From NCBI GenBank assembly GCA_017880705.1, contig JADGRS010000073.1, positions 1 through 10,462 on the forward strand: a stretch of 10,462 bases of DNA, written 5' to 3'. The notes under the pieces were generated by a model. That model was not told where the DNA came from. It worked only from the letters and a program-made list of their open reading frames with translations, and did no database searches. A program made the translations under genes and the position numbers. This stretch comes from Burkholderiales bacterium (GTDB taxonomy: Bacteria; Pseudomonadota; Gammaproteobacteria; Burkholderiales; Usitatibacteraceae). Within the stretch, counting starts at the first letter, position 1. Every line of letters starts with the position of its first letter. This document shows positions 6,688 through 10,462 of this stretch, in pieces.

Positions 6688-7017
6688 ATGACCGACGCCA
6701 ACGCCCAATTCGCCGCCCTCGCCGACCCCACGCGGCGCGCCATCTTCGAGCGCCTGATGAAGCACCCCATGGCCGTCGGAGAGCTCGCGGAGGGCTTCGA
6801 CGTCTCGCGGCCGGCCGTGTCGCAGCACCTGGCGGCGCTCAAGGCGGCGCGGCTGGTGGAGCACGAGAAGTCCGGAACCCGGAACGTCTATCGCATCAAC
6901 CCCGAAGGCATCGCAACACTTCGCCGCTACCTCGACGTGATGTGGACCCGCGCGTTGGGGGATTTGAAGGCGGTGGCCGAAGCTACCTATCAACGACCCC
7001 GAAAGGACCGATCATGA
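6688..7017 (+). CDS. ArsR-family winged-helix transcriptional regulator
   Basis: 109 residues. The N-terminal FAALADPTRRAIFERLM (8-24) and the recognition region SRPAVSQHLAALKAARLV (40-57) are typical of ArsR/SmtB-type helix-turn-helix repressors, followed by the wing (KSGTRNVYRINPEG, 61-74). There is no cysteine and no ELCVCDL-type metal site, so it does not look like a metal sensor. It belongs to the common group encoded beside SRPBCC/AHSA1 proteins, whose ligands are mostly unknown. ATG 6688 gives the normal start, but no Shine-Dalgarno sequence precedes it because the operator dyads fill that space; initiation may rely on a short weakly structured leader. Its TGA overlaps the next start as ATGA (7014-7017). 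It most likely represses its own operon through the dyads at 6646-6680. Confidence 0.93.
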   Translation: MTDANAQFAALADPTRRAIFERLMKHPMAVGELAEGFDVSRPAVSQHLAALKAARLVEHEKSGTRNVYRINPEGIATLRRYLDVMWTRALGDLKAVAEATYQRPRKDRS

Positions 7018-7505
7018 GCGCCGCAGTGAAGGACATCCTGGTACGCAAGAGCATCGTCGTGAACGCGCCGAAGGACCACGTCTTCAAGACCTTCACCGAG
7101 CGGATCGACACGTGGTGGCCGCGCGACCACCACATCGGCGGCAAGACTCCCTACGTCGCCGTCATGGAGCCGCGCAAGGGCGGGCGCTGGTACGAGCGCG
7201 CCGACGACGGCACCGAGTGCGACTGGGGGCGCGTCCTCGCGTGGGATCCGACCGATCGCGTGCTGCTCGCCTGGGACATCAATGCGGAATTCAAATACCA
7301 GGCCGATTTCGGCACGGAAGTGGAAGTGACGTTCACTGCCGAATCGAAGGAGCGCACCCGCGTGGTGCTGGAGCATCGCAAGCTCGAGCTCTTCGGCGAC
7401 AAGGCCGAGATGATGCGCGCCATGTTCGACTCCGCGAACGCATGGGCCGGCACGCTGGCGGCGTTCGCCAAGGTGGTGGAGCAGACCGGGAGCGCGGCGA
7501 AATGA
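7014..7505 (+). CDS. SRPBCC-domain protein, AHSA1 (activator of Hsp90 ATPase-like) family
   Basis: 163 residues forming one START-like helix-grip domain: KSIVVNAPKDHVFKTFTERID (12-32) is the first strand and helix, WWPRDHHIGG (34-43), then MEPRKGGRWYERADDG (51-66), WGRVLAWDPTDRVLLAWDI (71-89), and a long C-terminal helix from about 131 to 156. Proteins of this fold bind hydrophobic ligands in a deep cavity; the ligand here is unknown. The WW followed by HHIGG and the EPRKGGRWYER motif are usual in the ArsR-linked branch. GAAAGGA at 7001-7007 is a strong ribosome binding site for ATG 7014, inside the ATGA overlap with the regulator gene. Its own TGA overlaps the start of the next gene (7502-7505). 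A cytoplasmic role is expected since no signal peptide is present. Confidence 0.92.
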   Translation: MSAAVKDILVRKSIVVNAPKDHVFKTFTERIDTWWPRDHHIGGKTPYVAVMEPRKGGRWYERADDGTECDWGRVLAWDPTDRVLLAWDINAEFKYQADFGTEVEVTFTAESKERTRVVLEHRKLELFGDKAEMMRAMFDSANAWAGTLAAFAKVVEQTGSAAK

Positions 7506-8020
7506 AGCCCCAAGTGCCGTTGCGAATCGCGTCGGTCGTGACGGCACTGCTCTTTGCCGGGCACACGATGGGCATGCCCTGGACGCCGATGAAGACCGCG
7601 CGCAGCGCCGCGCTCGTCGAGGAGATGAAGGCCTACCGCTTCGACGTGATGGGATTCACCCGCGGCTACTGGGATTTCTACATCGGGTTCGGCCTCACCA
7701 TCTCGGCGAGCCTGCTCGCGCTGAGCGTCCTCATCTGGCAGCTCGGAGGACTCACGCGCACGGACGTGCCGGGCATCGCGCGGCCGATGATCGCCGTGAT
7801 GCTGCTCGCGCGATTGACCGCTACGATCCCGGCACGAACGCGAGCGCCGGATGCATCACGAAGTGATAGAGATTCGCCGGCGCGGTCGGGCCCACGCCCA
7901 GGTCGCGCGCGGCGAGCTCCGGCGTATCGACGCTCACACCCAATGCGAGAGGGATCGTTCGCGGCGGCGCAAGACCCATGCGCTTCGCGGTCTCGCCGAC
8001 CAACAGGGTTCCTAGGGTGA
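7502..8020 (+). CDS. Small membrane protein with lost C-terminus and aberrant antisense-encoded tail
   Basis: 172 residues as read. Residues 1 to about 104 look like a genuine small membrane protein: LRIASVVTALLFAGHTMG (7-24) is a first helix, YRFDVMGFTRGYWDFYIGFGLTIS (45-68) resembles a conserved block of small four-helix proteins often found after SRPBCC genes, and a partial third helix starts at PMIAVMLLA (95-103). From residue 107 to 172 the sequence becomes rich in Arg, Pro and Ser and is encoded entirely opposite the 3' end of the minus-strand gene that stops at 7821. The expected third and fourth helices (roughly 30 residues) are missing. The likely history is a small deletion between about 7809 and 7821 that joined the two convergent genes. 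It is third in the operon (ATGA overlap, GGGAG at 7488-7492). It may be non-functional. Family recognition is from memory. Confidence 0.7.
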   Translation: MKPQVPLRIASVVTALLFAGHTMGMPWTPMKTARSAALVEEMKAYRFDVMGFTRGYWDFYIGFGLTISASLLALSVLIWQLGGLTRTDVPGIARPMIAVMLLARLTATIPARTRAPDASRSDRDSPARSGPRPGRARRAPAYRRSHPMREGSFAAAQDPCASRSRRPTGFLG

Positions 8021-8933
8021 CAGAGAAGCGCCCGCACCACGTGCGGCGATACTGGTCGGGATTCGCGGGGTCGACGACCGTCGCGTAGAACGCGCGCGCC
8101 TTCTCCGCCGTGACGAGGCCGCCCAGCGTTTCGCGCATGAGCTTGCGATCGTCGTCGACCGCCTGGTTCAGCGCGCTCACGCCGCCCGCGCCGTAGGGCG
8201 TGAACTTGAAGTCCTCGCCGTAGTGGGTGCCGTCCGCGGAGATCACGATCGCCACGTCGCGGCCGAGCTGCCAGTGGCGTTTCTTCATCGCCTCCGCCAA
8301 CGACGAGCCCAGCTGCGAAGCCATCTCCGAGAGGCGCTCGAACGACGCGACCGGAACGATCACCGGCACGATCTCGACGTCGGGCCGCGCGTGCTTGAGG
8401 AAGTAGACGATGCCCTCGATGCTGTGCTCGCCGTCGTGCGCGGCGTCGTCCTGCGTCGCCATGCCCTTGGGCAATGCGGCGATCAGCTCATCGCGTAGCG
8501 GCGAAACGGCGATCTCGCCATCGGGCGAGCGCCAGGCGCGATAGGAATCGAACACCAGCTGGTCGCGCGCCTCGAACTTCCGGTAGCGGTGAAAGACGCC
8601 GACGACCACCACGGTCTTCGCGGTGACGAGCGGAAATACCTCCCGGTAGACGCGAGCCGCGTAGATGTAGTCGTCGTGCGGGCCGATGACGCCGAGGACC
8701 CCGGGCGCGATCTTCGCGCCGAACGATTCAGGCTCGGGCCCCTGGGACGAGAGCTCCCAGACCTTCGCCATCGCCTGCGGCGTGGCCGCGTAGCCCACGG
8801 TGTCGCGCTGGCCGCGCACTTCGCGAGTCGAGGGCGCGCCCATGTCGGCGCGGACTTCCTCGAGGCTGGGGCGGGCGTTGGCGGCCATGGAGACGAACAA
8901 TAGCAGCGAGAGGAGAGACGTCGGAAAGGCCAT
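7821..8933 (-). CDS. Exported MEMO-family protein (AmmeMemoRadiSam system protein B-like)
   Basis: 370 residues from the chosen start. Residues 1-20 (MAFPTSLLSLLLFVSMAANA) form a Sec signal peptide, so the protein is probably periplasmic. The rest follows the MEMO1/LigB-like fold: PGVLGVIGPHDDYIYA (77-92, H86), VVVVGVFHRY (108-117, H115), GEHSIEGIVYFLKHARPDVEIVPVIV (168-193, H170), AIVISADGTHYGEDF (228-242, D234 and H237) and TWCGRFSV (298-305, C300). The histidines, aspartate and cysteine match the metal-site pattern described for human MEMO1 (two His and one Cys, with Asp and His nearby). The MEMO core normally lacks a signal peptide and is about 270-300 residues, so this one is longer and exported. 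The ATG at 8933 starts the signal peptide; ATG 8963 adds ten residues and would overlap the divergent gene. No AMMECR1 or radical-SAM partner is present. Function is unknown; metal binding or a dioxygenase-like reaction is inferred. Confidence 0.85.
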   Translation of the reverse strand: MAFPTSLLSLLLFVSMAANARPSLEEVRADMGAPSTREVRGQRDTVGYAATPQAMAKVWELSSQGPEPESFGAKIAPGVLGVIGPHDDYIYAARVYREVFPLVTAKTVVVVGVFHRYRKFEARDQLVFDSYRAWRSPDGEIAVSPLRDELIAALPKGMATQDDAAHDGEHSIEGIVYFLKHARPDVEIVPVIVPVASFERLSEMASQLGSSLAEAMKKRHWQLGRDVAIVISADGTHYGEDFKFTPYGAGGVSALNQAVDDDRKLMRETLGGLVTAEKARAFYATVVDPANPDQYRRTWCGRFSVTLGTLLVGETAKRMGLAPPRTIPLALGVSVDTPELAARDLGVGPTAPANLYHFVMHPALAFVPGS

Positions 8934-8961
8934 TCGGATAGGATAGCGCGCGGAGGATTCC
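8934..8961. other. 28-bp divergent gap between MEMO-like and amidohydrolase genes
   Basis: Only 28 bases separate the two preferred start codons, too few for two promoters, so promoter elements must lie inside the opposite coding regions or the starts are placed differently. GGAGG at 8952-8956 is the ribosome binding site of the plus-strand gene. The palindrome CATG at 8961-8964 supplies an ATG on each strand. No convincing -35/-10 pair was seen. Confidence 0.6.
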
Positions 8962-10194
8962 ATGACGATGCTGCTCTTCAAGAACGCCCGGATCTTCGAC
9001 GGCAAGAGCGCCGACTGCCCCGAGGGCATGAGCGTGCTGGTCGAAGGCGATACGATCCGCGAAGTGTCGGACAAGCCCATCGCGGCGAAGGACGCGCGCG
9101 TCCTCGACGTCGGCGGCCGCACGCTCATGCCGGGGATGATCGATGCGCACATGCACGCGTACGCGAGCGACGTGAACATGTTCAAGGTCGAGGCGCTCGG
9201 AAGCGCATACCGCACGGCGCACGCGGTTCGCATGCTGGGATTCATGCTCGACTGCGGCTTCACCACGGTGCGCGACGTGGGCGGCGGCGACTACTCGCTC
9301 GCGAAAGCCATCACCGATGGGCTGGTGCGCGCGCCTCGCTACCTCTACTCCGGCAAGGTGCTCTCGATGACGGGCGGCCACGGCGACATGCGCCGCGTCG
9401 AGGAAGCGCCAGACTACAAGTCGATGTGCTCGTGCGGCGTCTTCAACAGCTTCTGCAAGGTCGCCGACGGCGTGGACGAGTGCCTTCGCGCAACCCGCGA
9501 GGAGCTGCGCCAGGGCGCGCACTGCATCAAGATCATGGGCTCCGGCGGCGTCGCCTCGCCCACCGATCCCATCTGGATGAACCAGTATCGCGAGGACGAA
9601 ATCCGCGCGATCGTGCAGGAATGCACCGAGCGGCGCTCGTACGCGTCGGCCCATTGCCACCCGGCGAGCGCGGTGCGCCGCTGCGTGGAGTTCGGCGTGC
9701 GCTCCATCGAGCACGGCACGTTGATCGACGACGAGACCGCGCGCTTCGTGGCGAAGAGCAGCTCGTACATCATTCCCACGATGGTGATCATCTTCGCGCT
9801 GGTGGAATTGGGCGCCAAGCTGGGATTCCCGCCCGAGAGCCTGGTGAAGGCCGAGTTCGCCTTCAAGGAGGCGCTCTCGGGTCTCGACAAGATGCGCAAG
9901 GCGGGCGTGAAGGTGGGCTACGGGACCGATCTCCTCGGGACGACCACGGTGCAGCAGTGCCGCGAGTTCACGCTTCGCAGCGAAGTGTTCACGCCGGTGG
10001 AGCTCCTGCGGCAGGCGACCTCCGTCAACGCGGAGATGATGATGATGGAAGGCAGGATCGGCTGCGTCGCACCGGGCGCTTACGCCGATCTCATCGTGGT
10101 CGACGGCGATCCGCTGAGGGACATCGGGCTCGTCGCCGCGGACGGGAAGAAGCTCACGACTATCGTGCGCGGCGGCGAGGTGGTGAAGGGCTAG
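8962..10194 (+). CDS. Metal-dependent amidohydrolase (subtype A / Xaa-Pro dipeptidase-like group)
   Basis: 410 residues, the normal length for amidohydrolase-superfamily enzymes related to imidazolonepropionase and the Sgx9260-type prolidase group. These cleave amide or related bonds with a bivalent metal. The N-terminal beta domain (LLFKNARIFDG, VLVEGDTIREV) is followed by GGRTLMPGMIDAHMHAY with the metal-binding HxH (H63, H65). Then come the likely carboxylated lysine K190 (HCIKIMGSGG), H231/H233 (SAHCHP), H251 (SIEHGT) and the catalytic aspartate D323 (GYGTD). The C-terminal PGAYADLIVVDGDPL closes the beta domain. All expected metal ligands are present, so it should be active; the natural substrate is unknown (dipeptide, N-acyl amino acid or drug-like amide). 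No signal peptide, so cytoplasmic. ATG 8962 is preferred over 8968 because GGAGG at 8952-8956 is five bases upstream. It stops six bases before the convergent cupin gene. Confidence 0.93.
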   Translation: MTMLLFKNARIFDGKSADCPEGMSVLVEGDTIREVSDKPIAAKDARVLDVGGRTLMPGMIDAHMHAYASDVNMFKVEALGSAYRTAHAVRMLGFMLDCGFTTVRDVGGGDYSLAKAITDGLVRAPRYLYSGKVLSMTGGHGDMRRVEEAPDYKSMCSCGVFNSFCKVADGVDECLRATREELRQGAHCIKIMGSGGVASPTDPIWMNQYREDEIRAIVQECTERRSYASAHCHPASAVRRCVEFGVRSIEHGTLIDDETARFVAKSSSYIIPTMVIIFALVELGAKLGFPPESLVKAEFAFKEALSGLDKMRKAGVKVGYGTDLLGTTTVQQCREFTLRSEVFTPVELLRQATSVNAEMMMMEGRIGCVAPGAYADLIVVDGDPLRDIGLVAADGKKLTTIVRGGEVVKG

Positions 10195-10200
10195 GCGTAT

Positions 10201-10462
10201 TCAACCGCGGGCGTAGTCGAGCATCCCCTGGAAGTCGACCACGACCGCCGGTTCGCTTCCGACCACCCACGCATCGTGCCCCGAGGGGAGGAGCGACACG
10301 TCGCCCGGCTTGCAGTCGAATTCCGAGCCGTCGTCCATCTTGATCCGCAGGATGCCGGAGACGTGATACTGGAAGTGCGGCGCCTCGCAGCTCTTCGTCT
10401 TCGCGAGGGGCTGCACCGAGGTGGCCCAGCGCCAGCCCGGCTCGAAGATCGCGCGGCCGATG
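10201..10462 (-). CDS. Cupin-domain protein (C-terminal part, cut by window edge)
   Basis: The minus-strand frame is open from the window end to TGA at 10203-10201, giving 87 residues: it reads IGRAIFEPGWRWATSVQP, then APHFQYHVSGILRIKMDDG, EFDCKPGDVSLLPSGHDAWVVG and VVVDFQGMLDYARG. This is a single small beta-barrel cupin. The first cupin motif is degenerate (HFQYHVSG, with few of the usual metal-binding His/Glu), while the second is partly kept (PGDVSLLPSGHDAWVVG). A GTG at 10416 could be read as a start, but the sequence EPGWRWATS before it is clearly part of the family, so the true N-terminus lies beyond position 10462. Function is unknown; many such proteins act as small sensors or have no known catalysis. 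It faces the amidohydrolase gene tail to tail with a six-base gap. Confidence 0.85.
   Translation of the reverse strand, partial: IGRAIFEPGWRWATSVQPLAKTKSCEAPHFQYHVSGILRIKMDDGSEFDCKPGDVSLLPSGHDAWVVGSEPAVVVDFQGMLDYARG

Noticed and set aside
9414..9899. Minus-strand frames opposite the amidohydrolase as a gene
   Set aside because: The amidohydrolase on the plus strand has all metal ligands and normal codon use; the antisense frames show no domain.
1..10462. CRISPR arrays, tRNA or rRNA genes, insertion sequences, defence or toxin-antitoxin systems
   Set aside because: No spaced direct repeats, cloverleaf-like sequence, transposase or defence domains were seen on either strand; most of the window is accounted for by recognisable genes.

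Overview
The window is GC-rich, tightly packed proteobacterial DNA. Gene types and codon bias (third positions almost always G or C) suggest a betaproteobacterium of the Burkholderiales or a relative; this is an inference, because no rRNA or other taxonomic marker is present. I found no tRNA, rRNA, CRISPR array, transposase or integrase. The content is chromosomal housekeeping and accessory metabolism rather than a mobile island.

Layout: (1) Positions 1-4096 (+) hold a branched-chain-amino-acid-type (HAAT/Liv) ABC importer: the C-terminal part of a periplasmic binding protein, permeases LivH and LivM, and ATPases LivG and LivF. The last four genes are joined by ATGA stop/start overlaps. A perfect 13-bp hairpin separates the binding protein from livH. 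(2) Positions 4104-6007 (-) hold a cytochrome P450 followed downstream by a small four-helix membrane protein. (3) Positions 6087-6605 (+) hold a small exported protein, divergent from the P450. (4) Positions 6629-8020 (+) hold a promoter with two tandem dyad operators driving an ArsR-type repressor, an SRPBCC/AHSA1 protein and a small membrane protein, again joined by ATGA overlaps. The last gene has lost its normal end and runs about 200 bp into the antisense of its neighbour. (5) Positions 7821-8933 (-) encode an exported MEMO-family protein. A metal-dependent amidohydrolase (8962-10194, +) diverges from it, with only 28 bp between the two starts. (6) Positions 10201-10462 (-) hold the C-terminal part of a cupin protein cut by the window edge.

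How they work together: the Liv genes form one ATP-driven uptake system of unknown substrate. The ArsR-SRPBCC-membrane trio is an autoregulated cassette of a common type. The P450 has no ferredoxin or reductase here, so its electron donors must be encoded elsewhere. The points most worth a second look are the ArsR operator array, the damaged third gene of that operon, and the secreted MEMO-like protein with all expected metal ligands. I saw no clear evidence of a wholly new multi-gene system.
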